NCBI RefSeq assembly: GCF_002013915.1
Contig: NZ_MBTF01000011.1
Coordinates: forward strand, 1 to 64,000
Source: Mucilaginibacter pedocola
Lineage (GTDB): Bacteria; Bacteroidota; Bacteroidia; Sphingobacteriales; Sphingobacteriaceae
DNA: 64,000 nt
Direction: 5' to 3'
The notes beneath the pieces were generated by a model that was given only the letters and a program-made list of their open reading frames with translations, had not been told where the DNA came from and made no database searches. The position numbers were made by a program, and so were the translations under genes. Position 1 is the stretch's first letter. Each line of letters starts with the position of its first letter. Below, in pieces: positions 1 to 8,631 of the stretch.

Positions 1-45
1 CGGCGAGTTGACTCACCCCGACACCGCTATCGCTTGTCGACCCTC
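1..45 (-). repeat. REP-like palindromic repeat, left copy (partial)
   Basis: Read on the minus strand, this stretch carries GAGGGTCG, then AGCGATAGCG, then GGGGTGAGT. The same blocks in the same order occur on the plus strand at 1512-1545. The two copies are therefore in opposite orientation on either side of the IS110 gene. This copy is cut by the window edge. It is a non-coding dispersed repeat; no function can be read from it. Confidence 0.6.
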
Positions 46-100
46 CTATGTTTGCTGTTAGAATATAAGCAAATAGATTTGTATTCGAAAGTGAGGAGGG

Positions 101-286
101 ATGAGAGCAGATGACGACCCAAACAACCTGTTGGTATGTTGACAGAGAGAAGCTGCCTCATTCCTTTTTACCCATTGGCGCTTGAACAGAATGTAAGGAA
201 TATTGCATAGCGGTATATCCAGGATATCCAGCAGGAGAAAAGGCGAAGTTGGGTTTTCACTTTTAATAATTTATTAAAAGGAAACG
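101..286 (+). ncRNA. Candidate IS110 bridge/seek RNA region
   Basis: About 185 non-coding bases precede the transposase. In IS110-type elements the 5' non-coding end encodes a structured guide RNA (bridge or seek RNA) that pairs with target and donor DNA. The position here fits that arrangement, but I have not derived the target-binding and donor-binding loops. The call rests on family knowledge and position only. The region also contains the hairpin at 260-280 that covers the ribosome binding site. Confidence 0.3.
260..280 (+). promoter_or_regulatory. Hairpin occluding the IS110 transposase RBS
   Basis: CTTTTAATA (260-268) and TATTAAAAG (272-280) form a perfect 9-bp stem with a 3-base loop. 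The stem contains the purine-rich AAAAGG just 5' of the ATG at 287. Such stems commonly keep transposase translation low when transcription enters from outside. The stem is seen directly; the regulatory effect is inferred. Confidence 0.5.
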
Positions 287-1324
287 ATGGCAAACATTTT
301 AAAACAGGTTGTAGGGATAGACGTAGCACAAAACGAACTAGTAGTTTCCCTTGGCAGGATGGATGAAACTGCGGAGAAAGAAGTTTATGCATTCAGGCAG
401 TTCGCAAATAAGCCCTCCGGCTTTAAAGCGCTGGAGTCATGGGTAAAGCAAAGGGCAAACAAAGAAGTCCCGGTACGTTATGTTATGGAAGCGACAGGCG
501 TTTACCACGAGAAACTGGCTTACCATCTATCAGGGCAAGGGCATGAGGTAAGCATATTGCTGCCGAACAAGGTGAGCAACTATATGAAGAGCCTTGACCT
601 GAAGACCGTTACTGATAAAACGGCATCGCAGGCTATCTGCCAGTTCGGGCTGGAGAGGAAGTACGAACTATGGCAACAGCCAAAAAAGGTATACCGCGAC
701 TTAAAGCAGTTGACGCGCGAACGGGACCAAATAGTAGCAGAGCGTACAGTAAGCAAGAACCAACTGCATGCAGAGCAAGCCGAAGCTTTCCCGAATGAGA
801 ATAGCATTGCCAGGCTTGAACAGCGAATCGGGCTATGCAACATTCAGGAAAAAGAGATAAAGGTAGAGATAGCAGGATTGATAAAACAAGATAAGGAACT
901 GGCAGCAAGGATAAAGAACGTTGCTACAGCGCCGGGAATAGGCTGGCTTACCGTGGTAATAGCAGTAGCCGAAACGAATGGGTTCGACCTGGTACGGAAC
1001 AAAAAGCAATTGATAGGCTACAGTGGGTTGGATGTGGAAGAAAAGGAGTCGGGGACATCTGTAAAGAAGAAGCCTAAGATATCAAAAAAGGGGAACCGTC
1101 ATTTGCGTAAAGCAATGCATATGCCTGCTTTAACAGCCATTCGTGTAGATGAACGCTTTAAAGCTATCTATGTAAGGCTGGTATCGAAACATGGGATAAA
1201 AATGAAAGCAGCAGTAGCGGTCCAAAGACGGCTATTGGAACTCGTTTATACGCTATGGGTTACCAACAAGCCTTATGATAAAAAACACGTACACCGGTCT
1301 GTTGAAAATATCAAAACCCTATAA
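287..1324 (+). CDS. IS110 family transposase
   Basis: 345-residue DEDD/RuvC-like transposase that would excise and insert its own element. The N-terminal DEDD domain shows D12 in GIDVAQ, E68 in VMEATGVYH, and TD110 in the TVTDK block. The position normally holding the fourth acid (TD-x2-D) is A113. A central coiled-coil-rich segment spans about residues 130-200. The C-terminal Transposase_20 (IS116/IS110/IS902) domain has PGIGWLT, the GYSGLDVEEKESGTS block with the presumed catalytic serine region, and ISKKGNRHLRKA. Length is normal for the family and the frame is intact, so it could be active unless the A113 substitution matters. The ATG has a good purine-rich RBS buried in a hairpin. No passenger genes accompany it. 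Confidence 0.95.
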   Translation: MANILKQVVGIDVAQNELVVSLGRMDETAEKEVYAFRQFANKPSGFKALESWVKQRANKEVPVRYVMEATGVYHEKLAYHLSGQGHEVSILLPNKVSNYMKSLDLKTVTDKTASQAICQFGLERKYELWQQPKKVYRDLKQLTRERDQIVAERTVSKNQLHAEQAEAFPNENSIARLEQRIGLCNIQEKEIKVEIAGLIKQDKELAARIKNVATAPGIGWLTVVIAVAETNGFDLVRNKKQLIGYSGLDVEEKESGTSVKKKPKISKKGNRHLRKAMHMPALTAIRVDERFKAIYVRLVSKHGIKMKAAVAVQRRLLELVYTLWVTNKPYDKKHVHRSVENIKTL

Positions 1325-1329
1325 ATGGG

Positions 1330-1361
1330 TTAGGGCAGCCATCAATGACGGACTGCCCTAA
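1330..1361 (+). terminator. Stem-loop 3' of the IS110 transposase
   Basis: TAGGGCAG (1331-1338) pairs with CTGCCCTA (1353-1360), extended by one T-A pair, around a 14-base loop just after the transposase stop. There is no downstream T run, so it is a weak terminator candidate and may instead be part of the element's right end. Confidence 0.4.
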
Positions 1362-1424
1362 ACAGGCTGGCATAAAGCCGCCTTAATGAAACAAAATTAA
1401 AAAGAATACTTGACAGTTAACACA

Positions 1425-1552
1425 GAATCTCTCTGCTTCGCAAAGAGGGTGAGCTGCACGTTCTAAATCCTTCATAAAAAAATTTCTCCCACCCTCTTTT
1501 TCGCAGAAAGAGAGGGTCGGGCAGCGATAGCGACCCGGGGTGAGTTGAATTA
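1425..1552 (+). repeat. REP-like palindromic repeat, right copy, with long imperfect hairpin
   Basis: This non-coding spacer between the IS110 element and comEC holds an imperfect long hairpin: the CGCAAAGAGGGTGAG side near 1438 against the CACCCTCTTTTTCGC side near 1490. The GAGGGTCGGGCAGCGATAGC block at 1512-1531 follows, then GGGGTGAGTTG. The last part matches the minus-strand reading of positions 1-45. The rest of 1553-1676 shows no gene or clear signal. Confidence 0.6.
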
Positions 1553-1676
1553 GCCACGCGACATAGCGCACGCTTACGATTTCCAACATTCCCAGTTGTA
1601 AGCTACCTCCCAATAAGCTATTTTTAATGCGTAAACCTTATCGTTCTGCCTCGATGCAGGACCGGGTAACCCGTGT

Positions 1677-3758
1677 ATGATAGCTAAGCATAAAGGCGAA
1701 ATTCCTGTAGTGATTTTGTTGCTGCCTTTTTTGGCAGGGATAAGCATTGGGCTCTGCTACCCTACTGCTAAAGCCATTACTTTGGGCGTTTCCGCCCTAA
1801 TACTTATCGCTTTATTTGTCGTATTCAATATAGCTTACCGAAGGCTCCAGCTATACAAAAATAGTTGGACAGGTAGTTTACTCATTTACGCTATCCTTTT
1901 CCTGGCGGGATGGCTGATTACCGTACAGCATAACCAACTAAACAGCAATATTCATTTCTCTAAACAATCTGCCAAATACCTGTTGGTGCATATCAATTCG
2001 GAACCGAAGGTTAAAGGCGATGTAGTACGCTTCAGTGCCGATGTGGTACAAAGCATCGATAAAGGTAAAGGCAGCCCGAGCAACGGAGCCCTACTGCTCT
2101 CTATTAAAGATGAATTAGCCGCCAACCTGTTCTACGGCGCGGAAGTGTTGATACCCGCTAAGTATGCCGAAGTTGAGCCGCCCTATAACCCCGGCGAGTT
2201 TAATTACAAGCAATATCTGGCCAATAAAAACATTTACCACCAAGCTTATTTATACACCAAACAATACCGTGTTACAAAAGGCGGATGCGGCAACCCTATA
2301 ATTGCCTATGCTTTAAAAACCCGTCAAAACCTGGTTGCCAAATTGCGGGCCAATATGAGCGATACCACTGCTATTGCAGTAGCATCCACCCTGATATTGG
2401 GTTATAAGGCCGATTTGAGCAACGATGTGCTGCAAGCTTACTCTAAAACGGGAACTATCCACATCCTATCTGTATCAGGCGGGCACGTGGCCATTATTTA
2501 CGGCTTGCTGGCATGGGCGCTGGGTTTGCGCAAAGGGGCATCGCGCAGCAACATTATTAAAGCAATCACCATTATTGTATTGATATGGGTTTACGCCCTG
2601 CTTACGGGCTTTTCGCCGGCCGTTAACCGTGCGGCACTTATGATTAGCATGGTTATTTGCGGGCGGACCTTTGCGAGGTATATCAACAGCCTCAATATAT
2701 TAGCCTGCTCGGCATTCATCCTACTGCTTTACGATCCTTATTTACTTACCGACGTAGGCTTTCAGCTGTCATACTTTGCGGTTGTAGGACTGATAGTGTT
2801 TCAGCCGATTGTATACAACTGGCTCTATTTTAAAAATACATGGGCCGATAAAATATGGATGGCCTGCTCGGTATCTATAGCAGCGCAGGTGATCACCTTC
2901 CCGTTGAGTGCTTATTATTTCCACCAGGCGCCAGTGTACTTTTTATTGAGTAACCTGCTGATTGTTTTACCCGTTGCGGTTATTATGTATGCGGGAACGG
3001 CGCTGCTGATATTACCACAGGTGCCTTACCTTTCTAAAGCGCTGGGCTTTTTATTAGAGCATACCATTTTGTTAATGAACAAAGCGCTCGCTTTTATTGA
3101 ACACGTCCCCTTTGCAAGCATTGGTAAAATATGGCTTACCCGGTGCGAGCATCTGTTGCTATATGTAATCATTATCGCTGCTTTCTACTTTATGTATAAT
3201 ATGCAGCGGAGGTGGTTTCTATTTGTATCGTTAAGCACTTCCCTGTTGTTTTGTATGAGTATCAGCCTGAAAAAGTTCCGGGCGGATGGCGCGCGATCTA
3301 TAACGTTTTTAAACCTGCGCAAAAACACTGGCATCGTTTTCAGAAACGGCACCGAAGGTGTAGTAATTACTAATTTGGCTGATACCGATAAGGCCTTTCA
3401 ATACGCTGTGCAACCCGGGTTGGATAGTATGCGGATAACCCGGTATAGCATCATCGGGCTTAATGATACGTTGCATCGTCCGTGGTTTATTAAACAACAA
3501 AACCTCGTTCAGTTTATTGATATACGGATACTGCTGTTAAACCAAATGTGGCCGCTAAAGTCTATCCCCCAGCAAATGGGTGTTAGCTATTTGTATGTTA
3601 GCAATAACGTAAGGATTGATACCCGGCAATTGAGCAAACTGGTTTTAATTGCCGACGGCAGTAATAGCGATGCCTATATTGATAAATTGAAAAACATTCC
3701 CGTAAATTGTAGGATATTGAAGCGTAACAAATCATTCAGCATCGCATCTAAACAGTAA
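1677..3758 (+). CDS. comEC: ComEC/Rec2-type DNA uptake channel
   Basis: 693-residue polytopic inner membrane protein expected to carry transforming single-stranded DNA across the cytoplasmic membrane. It has two N-terminal membrane segments, a DUF4131-like soluble part (about 60-200), the Competence domain with the conserved HILSVSGGH block at about 262-270 followed by many membrane helices to about 520, and a soluble tail. The tail sits where many ComEC proteins have a metallo-beta-lactamase domain, but I see no HxHxDH motif, so the nuclease-like domain is degenerate or absent; this seems usual for Bacteroidota. ATG at 1677 gives the typical HKGEIP start of the family. It stands alone, with no other competence genes beside it. 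Confidence 0.92.
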   Translation: MIAKHKGEIPVVILLLPFLAGISIGLCYPTAKAITLGVSALILIALFVVFNIAYRRLQLYKNSWTGSLLIYAILFLAGWLITVQHNQLNSNIHFSKQSAKYLLVHINSEPKVKGDVVRFSADVVQSIDKGKGSPSNGALLLSIKDELAANLFYGAEVLIPAKYAEVEPPYNPGEFNYKQYLANKNIYHQAYLYTKQYRVTKGGCGNPIIAYALKTRQNLVAKLRANMSDTTAIAVASTLILGYKADLSNDVLQAYSKTGTIHILSVSGGHVAIIYGLLAWALGLRKGASRSNIIKAITIIVLIWVYALLTGFSPAVNRAALMISMVICGRTFARYINSLNILACSAFILLLYDPYLLTDVGFQLSYFAVVGLIVFQPIVYNWLYFKNTWADKIWMACSVSIAAQVITFPLSAYYFHQAPVYFLLSNLLIVLPVAVIMYAGTALLILPQVPYLSKALGFLLEHTILLMNKALAFIEHVPFASIGKIWLTRCEHLLLYVIIIAAFYFMYNMQRRWFLFVSLSTSLLFCMSISLKKFRADGARSITFLNLRKNTGIVFRNGTEGVVITNLADTDKAFQYAVQPGLDSMRITRYSIIGLNDTLHRPWFIKQQNLVQFIDIRILLLNQMWPLKSIPQQMGVSYLYVSNNVRIDTRQLSKLVLIADGSNSDAYIDKLKNIPVNCRILKRNKSFSIASKQ

Positions 3759-3831
3759 TAATTTTATTTATTATAAATATTTTGCATCTTAGTTAACCCA
3801 CACACTTTAACTTAATTAAACTAAAAACATC

Positions 3832-4482
3832 ATGAAGATGAAATTATTTACCGTTGCCATGGGCCTTGCCTTTACCGCAACTGCTTTTACCGCCAGCGCC
3901 CAAAAAGCTTATAAGCAAGGCCTTGCCATAGTGTCTATGAACGTTATGGGCCAGGCTATCGACGCAAAAAGCTACTTCACGGTAGATTCGGCTGCTTTGG
4001 AATTTGCCACCGGACCTGCTTCTATTAAGGTAATCACCGATTCAAAATCTACTTTTATGGCTTTTTTGGTTGATATACCGGTAGCATCAAGAAAAATTGC
4101 TGCGGTTGCCACCCCTGCCGAAATTGAAGAAGAGACAGGAAAATTCCCGAAACTAACTTTTGCCCCAACTACCGAAACAAAAGTTATCAACGGCTTCAAC
4201 TGCAAAAAAGTAGTTGCTACCAACCCGCAGGACAACAAAACCTATGATATTTGGGTAACTAACGACATCAGCCTACCATTGGGCGCCAACAGCAAATTTT
4301 ACGAAAAAGCCGGCGGCGTACCTGTACAATACTATTCGTTCCAGAACGGGCAGGCAGCACAGGTTACCTTGAAAAGCGTTACAGAGCAAGCTGTACCTAA
4401 AGGTTACTTTCGTATACCCGCCGATTTCGACCGTATTACCATGGAAGAATTTAACGCTATGCGCGGCGGCGGCGGTAACTAA
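3832..4482 (+). CDS. Secreted protein of unknown function, DUF4412/GLPGLI-like
   Basis: 216 residues. A signal peptide ends near AFTASAQ, so the protein is exported. The mature part is a repetitive beta-rich fold containing INGFNCKKV followed by YDIWVTNDI, a pattern reminiscent of DUF4412 and GLPGLI-type periplasmic proteins. No catalytic motif is visible. The C-terminus is a short glycine-rich tail (RGGGGN). A strong terminator follows at 4504-4537, so it is probably monocistronic. The family resemblance is from pattern recognition only; no function is assigned. Confidence 0.75.
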   Translation: MKMKLFTVAMGLAFTATAFTASAQKAYKQGLAIVSMNVMGQAIDAKSYFTVDSAALEFATGPASIKVITDSKSTFMAFLVDIPVASRKIAAVATPAEIEEETGKFPKLTFAPTTETKVINGFNCKKVVATNPQDNKTYDIWVTNDISLPLGANSKFYEKAGGVPVQYYSFQNGQAAQVTLKSVTEQAVPKGYFRIPADFDRITMEEFNAMRGGGGN

Positions 4483-4503
4483 ACCCGGCCTGCTTTAAAG
4501 TAT

Positions 4504-4537
4504 AAAACCCCGACGATTTAAAAATTGCCGGGGTTTT
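4504..4537. terminator. Bidirectional intrinsic terminator
   Basis: AAAACCCCG (504-512 of this kilobase) pairs with CGGGGTTTT (529-537), with further weak pairing inside, followed by a T-rich run. It lies between two convergent genes and can serve both. Confidence 0.75.
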
Positions 4538-4563
4538 GTTTTTTGGCCAGCATTGCTGCTCAT

Positions 4564-6042
4564 CTATTCGGTAAGTTTTTTTTCAATGCTTTTAAGTGCT
4601 TTATCCATTTCCTGCGCCGACTCATTAAAGTAGGCATAATACTTTTTTAACTCCTCGCCGCTTGGGTTTACCTCATCAACTAACACGCACAGCCCCAATA
4701 TATTTGCCAAATGCCGGCGCACCTCGTGCGAGTGTATAAAGGCAAGCTCCTGTGTTTTGGTTTGGTATAATAATTTTTCGTACCTGCGCTTTTGCCTTAT
4801 GCTGTAATAAAAAAGCCCGCCGGCCACCAGCCCCAGGCAAGCGGTAATAATTGCAAATATTAAAATGGTGCGTTGCTTTGAATAAATTTCGTCGCGGGCG
4901 GCGTTTATTTCCTCTACTCTGTCTATCCGTATTTGCGAAACTACATCAACTATTTGCCCCATTTTTTTGCGCGAGGCCTCAGATTCTTCGGCCGCCATTC
5001 TGTTGTATTTGTTAGCCGCAGCATAATCGTCTCCGTCTTCCAATATTTGCGATAACAGTTTATAGGAATTTATCCTGAGCTCTGATGTTTCCAGTTTGGG
5101 GTTTGCCACCATTGCGCCTAACAAATTCGTAGCCGAATCGAGCTTGCCTAACCTATAATAACATTGCGCCAGGTAAAATTTATCGTTGTTTTTATAATAT
5201 TCGCCCCGGGTTGCCAACAGGCCTTTTATGATCGGCACGGCCTGCTGCGGGCGGTTATGGAGTATCAGGCTAAAGTATTTAAGCCGCGTCAAAGCGTTTT
5301 GTTCGTCAAAATTACGCTTGTATAAGGTGTTAAATTTGCCCAGGTAAATATCCAACGAATCTTTATTGCCGAGCTTAAAAAATATTTCGGCTTTGTTTAC
5401 CGCTACAAATGCCGGCGACCGGGTGTCAGCCTTATTACTTTTGCTGTAGGCATCCACCTCGTCGAGGTATTTCAGCGCCTGTTCATACAATTGTAGGTGC
5501 ATGTAAATATCCGAAAGGCCAATATCGGTAATTACCTGTAGCTGCGGTTTATTCATCATGCCCGCTAAACGGCGGGTTTCCCGATAATGCAGTATGGCAT
5601 CGAGGCTGTTACCCGTATCTGTTTCAACATAGGCCAGGTTGAGGTGGAAATAATACAGAAAAAACAGGTTATCGGCCTTTGTGGCGTGCTCAATTCCTTT
5701 TAACAGCAACTGCCGGGCTTCGTTGTAATGCGACTCGCGCCGGTTAACCAAGGCTCCGGCCAACGAAACATACATTTCACCATGCTCTATCTGATACTTG
5801 GCAAGCGTATCAGTTAAGGCGGGTAGCTTTCCGTCAAAAGCGTTGCTGCCTAAGTACCGCGCATAAATTAGCGATACAGCACGGCTCTCCATGTCGCTAG
5901 CTTTATCGTGCAATATGGCAGATAAGGTATCCGAGCTCGCTCCCCCGGTTGAAGCCATCGCAATAGCCGACAAACGCGGTAGCAACAAAAGCGGCAAGGC
6001 AAAAAGCAACAGCAAAAAAAGTAACTTAACTATCCTGGGCAT
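4564..6042 (-). CDS. TPR membrane protein with a kinase dimerisation-like tail lacking an ATPase
   Basis: 492 residues. The N-terminal signal or membrane anchor (LLFLLLLFALPLLLLP) is followed by a periplasmic array of TPR-like helices (about 45-370), a coiled segment, one membrane helix (about 392-415), and a short cytoplasmic tail. The tail contains SHEVRRHLANILGL around H439, which resembles the H-box of a HisKA dimerisation domain. The protein ends about 50 residues later, so the HATPase domain is missing altogether. It may be a histidine-kinase relic, or a phosphotransfer or dimerisation partner for another kinase. No response regulator is adjacent. It is convergent with the preceding secreted-protein gene. 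Confidence 0.8.
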   Translation of the reverse strand: MPRIVKLLFLLLLFALPLLLLPRLSAIAMASTGGASSDTLSAILHDKASDMESRAVSLIYARYLGSNAFDGKLPALTDTLAKYQIEHGEMYVSLAGALVNRRESHYNEARQLLLKGIEHATKADNLFFLYYFHLNLAYVETDTGNSLDAILHYRETRRLAGMMNKPQLQVITDIGLSDIYMHLQLYEQALKYLDEVDAYSKSNKADTRSPAFVAVNKAEIFFKLGNKDSLDIYLGKFNTLYKRNFDEQNALTRLKYFSLILHNRPQQAVPIIKGLLATRGEYYKNNDKFYLAQCYYRLGKLDSATNLLGAMVANPKLETSELRINSYKLLSQILEDGDDYAAANKYNRMAAEESEASRKKMGQIVDVVSQIRIDRVEEINAARDEIYSKQRTILIFAIITACLGLVAGGLFYYSIRQKRRYEKLLYQTKTQELAFIHSHEVRRHLANILGLCVLVDEVNPSGEELKKYYAYFNESAQEMDKALKSIEKKLTE

Positions 6043-6311
6043 TATACATTGCTAAAGCCAAACCATTACGGGCATAGAGGCTGTTGTTCATTAATGGGCA
6101 GACTACACCCATAAATATAACATTAGTTTTCAGAAAATTAAGAAAATGTGGCTTTTAGAATAAAAATAGCAGTTATGCCCGACGGCAATTTACAAGTACT
6201 CAGAGCGGGAATTGAACTTGTTAGTACTTCTCGCCAGCTGGTTCTAAATTGCACCAAAGAAAAGCAGCTTTATCTGCATATCTGAGATCCGCACACCTGC
6301 ACATCCGCAAC
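6043..6311. other. Intergenic spacer, no gene seen
   Basis: 269 bases upstream of the TPR gene and downstream of the bioA operon. They contain the TPR gene's promoter region and a stretch near 6205-6225 whose minus strand resembles the 3' half of a tRNA. The 5' half and the T-stem pairing are missing. The end at 6275-6310 is a CA-rich simple stretch. I see no coding potential. Confidence 0.5.
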
Positions 6312-6917
6312 CTACCCCACTTCCACAGCCAAATTATCTACCCATTTGGCAAACAATGCGCTTTCCATTTCTACTGCTTTTTGGGCGTGTACCTCCCAAT
6401 CGGGCGAGAACTGTTTTAGCTGGTTCATCATTTCTTCCAGATGGCCTTCTTCTTCCAGGATGATAGACTTTACATTCACTTTGCTTTGCACATCATCCAA
6501 TGCATTTTGGTAGATGGGGTAAAGCTCGTCGGCGCGTACTTCAATGGCATAGGTAACCAGCAGGTAGGCGGCAAAGCGTAATTCGCGCCCGGTGAGGTTC
6601 ATGCCGTATTTAAGGTAGCGGCACACATCAATATCCAACTGGTTAAGATAGTATTTGCTTTCGGCAGGGGCCAGCAAAAATTCGGGTGCGTAAGTTGGGC
6701 ACTCTATACCGGTTTTTTCTATCTGGCGTTTCAGGTAGAAAGCGTGGCGATGCTCTTCTGCAGCGTGCTTTATTACAATGTAAGTTACGTTAACCGGGTC
6801 TTCGCCGGCAGATATTTTGCGCGCGCCGGTGTTTTCCATCAGCGATAGCGTGTTAAGCCAGCGGGCGTGTAAGCGGTTTTTGGCTATAATTTTAGGTAGA
6901 ATGGTAGTAAGTTCCAT
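6312..6917 (-). CDS. Ferritin-like diiron protein in the bioA operon
   Basis: 201 residues, helical. Its acidic and histidine residues have the spacing of a four-helix-bundle diiron site: E28, E55-x2-H58 (in AAEEHRHAF), E126 (in YAIEVRADELYP), and E156-x2-H159 (in LEEEGHLEE). The full E/ExxH/E/ExxH set is present, so an oxygen-activating or oxidase-type diiron centre is plausible. The gene starts 2 bases after the bioA stop codon and is the last gene of an operon with a CDF transporter, a NUDIX hydrolase and bioA. That suggests a link to biotin formation or metal/oxygen chemistry, but no specific reaction can be read from sequence. MiaE-like or uncharacterised ferritin-like proteins are the nearest folds I can name. 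Confidence 0.75.
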   Translation of the reverse strand: MELTTILPKIIAKNRLHARWLNTLSLMENTGARKISAGEDPVNVTYIVIKHAAEEHRHAFYLKRQIEKTGIECPTYAPEFLLAPAESKYYLNQLDIDVCRYLKYGMNLTGRELRFAAYLLVTYAIEVRADELYPIYQNALDDVQSKVNVKSIILEEEGHLEEMMNQLKQFSPDWEVHAQKAVEMESALFAKWVDNLAVEVG

Positions 6918-6919
6918 AG

Positions 6920-8185
6920 TTAAATTTCATCGAGCGCCTGGCCGATGCTTTGGTAAATGTAATCGAGCTCCGCATTGGTAATACAATACGGCGGTAAAAT
7001 GTAAATAATGTTGCCAAGGGGGCGCATAATTATCCCCTTGTTTAAAAAATAATGGTAAAGCGTATCGCGCAGGCCGCTTAAATACGATGTGCTGCTGCCT
7101 GTTTCCCACTCCATTGCCAATATGGTACCCGTTTGGCGTGTGCTTTTTATTTTAGGGTGGGCTTTAATGCTTTCGGCAAAGGCGGTGTGCTTTTCGGCTA
7201 TCCTATCAATGTTTTGTTGGGTATCGGGGTGTACAAAAAGATCCATACTCGCTAATGCCGCGGCACAAGCTACGGGATTGGCCGTGTACGAATGCCCGTG
7301 GAAAAGCGTCTTCATTTTATCGGCAGAGAGGAAGGCATCGTATATCTGCTGTGTGCAGGTAGTAAGCCCGAGCGCCATAGTACCGCCTGTAATGCCTTTA
7401 GAAAAGCACATAATATCGGGCTGCACATCTACATATTCGCAGGCAAAGTTTTTGCCCGTGCGGCCAAAGCCTGTAAAAACCTCATCGTCTATCAGCAAAA
7501 TGCCTTCCGCGCGGCAATGCGCCATCAACTCGTTCAGGTACTTCGCATCATACATAATCATCCCCGCAGATCCCTGAACTAAAGGCTCGAAGATAAAGCA
7601 GGACAACTCAGACTTCAAACTCGAGACTTTCGACTTAAGGCTTTCCATATTCTCCGCATTCGGCAGGTCTATAAACTCCACCTCGAACAACAGGCTATCA
7701 AACGCAGCCGTAAATACGCTCCGCCCGCTTACCGACATGGCACCAAAGGTATCGCCGTGGTAAGCATTATTAAATGCCAGTATTTTGGTGCGTTGTTCGC
7801 CTTTGTTGTGCCAGTATTGCAGGCACATTTTTATCGCTGCTTCTACTGCTGTAGACCCATCATCGGTATAAAAGGCTTTTTTTTGGTTAGATGGTAGTAT
7901 GGCCAGCAGGCGTTCGGCCAATTGAACCGCCCTTTCGTGGGTGAAGCCCGCAAAAATAGCGTGCTCCAGTTGGTACAATTGCTCGCTTACCTTTTGGGCG
8001 ATATACGGATGCGCGTGCCCATGGATATTTACCCACCAGCTCGATACCGCATCAATATATTTTGTGCCATCTTCCGAGTACAGGCAAGCGCCTTCACCAC
8101 GAACGATGGGCACGGGTGGCTGCGCGGTTTGCATTTGGGTATAGGGGTGCCATATAACGGCAAGGTCGCGTTCTACTAAGCTCAT
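6920..8185 (-). CDS. bioA: Adenosylmethionine-8-amino-7-oxononanoate aminotransferase
   Basis: 421-residue class III PLP aminotransferase. It converts 8-amino-7-oxononanoate to 7,8-diaminononanoate using S-adenosylmethionine, the antepenultimate step of biotin synthesis, in the cytosol. Recognisable blocks are IWHPYTQM at the N-terminus, SSWWVNIHGHAHP, the GSTAVEAAIKM cofactor-phosphate region, LLIDDEVFTGFGRTG, and CFSKGITGG with the Schiff-base lysine. Length is standard. Its start overlaps the stop of the NUDIX gene by 4 bases and the ferritin-like gene follows after 2 bases, so it is translationally coupled within the operon. No other bio genes are in the window. Confidence 0.96.
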   Translation of the reverse strand: MSLVERDLAVIWHPYTQMQTAQPPVPIVRGEGACLYSEDGTKYIDAVSSWWVNIHGHAHPYIAQKVSEQLYQLEHAIFAGFTHERAVQLAERLLAILPSNQKKAFYTDDGSTAVEAAIKMCLQYWHNKGEQRTKILAFNNAYHGDTFGAMSVSGRSVFTAAFDSLLFEVEFIDLPNAENMESLKSKVSSLKSELSCFIFEPLVQGSAGMIMYDAKYLNELMAHCRAEGILLIDDEVFTGFGRTGKNFACEYVDVQPDIMCFSKGITGGTMALGLTTCTQQIYDAFLSADKMKTLFHGHSYTANPVACAAALASMDLFVHPDTQQNIDRIAEKHTAFAESIKAHPKIKSTRQTGTILAMEWETGSSTSYLSGLRDTLYHYFLNKGIIMRPLGNIIYILPPYCITNAELDYIYQSIGQALDEI

Positions 8186-8631
8186 AGGCTTTGCATTAAA
8201 AGTTTAGTAACGTGTTGGTCGATGGGGAAAGTACAGGTATCGGCCGTTAAATCTGCTATTTTTACCCAGCGGAACGATTGCAGCAGTTCGCCCTCGCCAT
8301 CAAAATCAAAAACTTCGGTTTTAAATACGAGGTTTAGCGGGGTTACGTTTTTCACGATGTAGTAAACACTGATGATCTGCGAATCGTTAAAAGCCGATTT
8401 CACAAAAAAATCGGTAGTGTAAAAATGGCTCAGCACTTCTACCTCCACATTGCATTCTTCTACAAATTCACGCTTCAGCCCCTCTATCAATCCTTCGCCG
8501 TACTCTAATCCGCCGCCGGGGTATTTGGTAAATTGCATACCGTACTCCTGCTCGTCGCTTATCAGTACTTCGTTATTATCGTTTATCAGCAGCCCGTAAA
8601 CGCGTACGTTAAAAAATTGCTTACTGTTCAT
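8182..8631 (-). CDS. NUDIX hydrolase
   Basis: 149 residues with a clear Nudix box, GGLEYGEGLIEGLKREFVEE followed by CNV. It matches G-x5-E-x7-RE-U-x-EE except that the last conserved glycine is asparagine. It hydrolyses a nucleoside-diphosphate-linked compound; the substrate cannot be told. It overlaps the upstream transporter gene by 11 bases and bioA by 4, so it sits in the middle of a compact operon. Confidence 0.9.
   Translation of the reverse strand: MNSKQFFNVRVYGLLINDNNEVLISDEQEYGMQFTKYPGGGLEYGEGLIEGLKREFVEECNVEVEVLSHFYTTDFFVKSAFNDSQIISVYYIVKNVTPLNLVFKTEVFDFDGEGELLQSFRWVKIADLTADTCTFPIDQHVTKLLMQSL

Larger units (their letters stand above)
101..1361 (+). mobile_element. IS110-family insertion sequence (ends approximate)
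   Basis: One transposase gene is preceded by a long non-coding stretch and followed by a short 3' flank holding a 9-bp stem (1330-1338 with 1353-1361). No terminal inverted repeats or target duplication are evident, as expected for the IS110 group sensu stricto. The exact ends cannot be fixed without other copies, so these limits are estimates. The long non-coding part lies 5' of the gene, as in the IS110 rather than the IS1111 subgroup. The surroundings are REP-like repeats, which some IS110 members are known to target. Confidence 0.5.

Noticed and set aside
6200..6232. tRNA-like 3' half on the minus strand (TTCAATTCCCGCTCTGAGTA)
   Set aside because: The T-stem cannot pair with the preceding bases and no D-arm or anticodon arm is present. 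No integrase is nearby to make it an attachment site.
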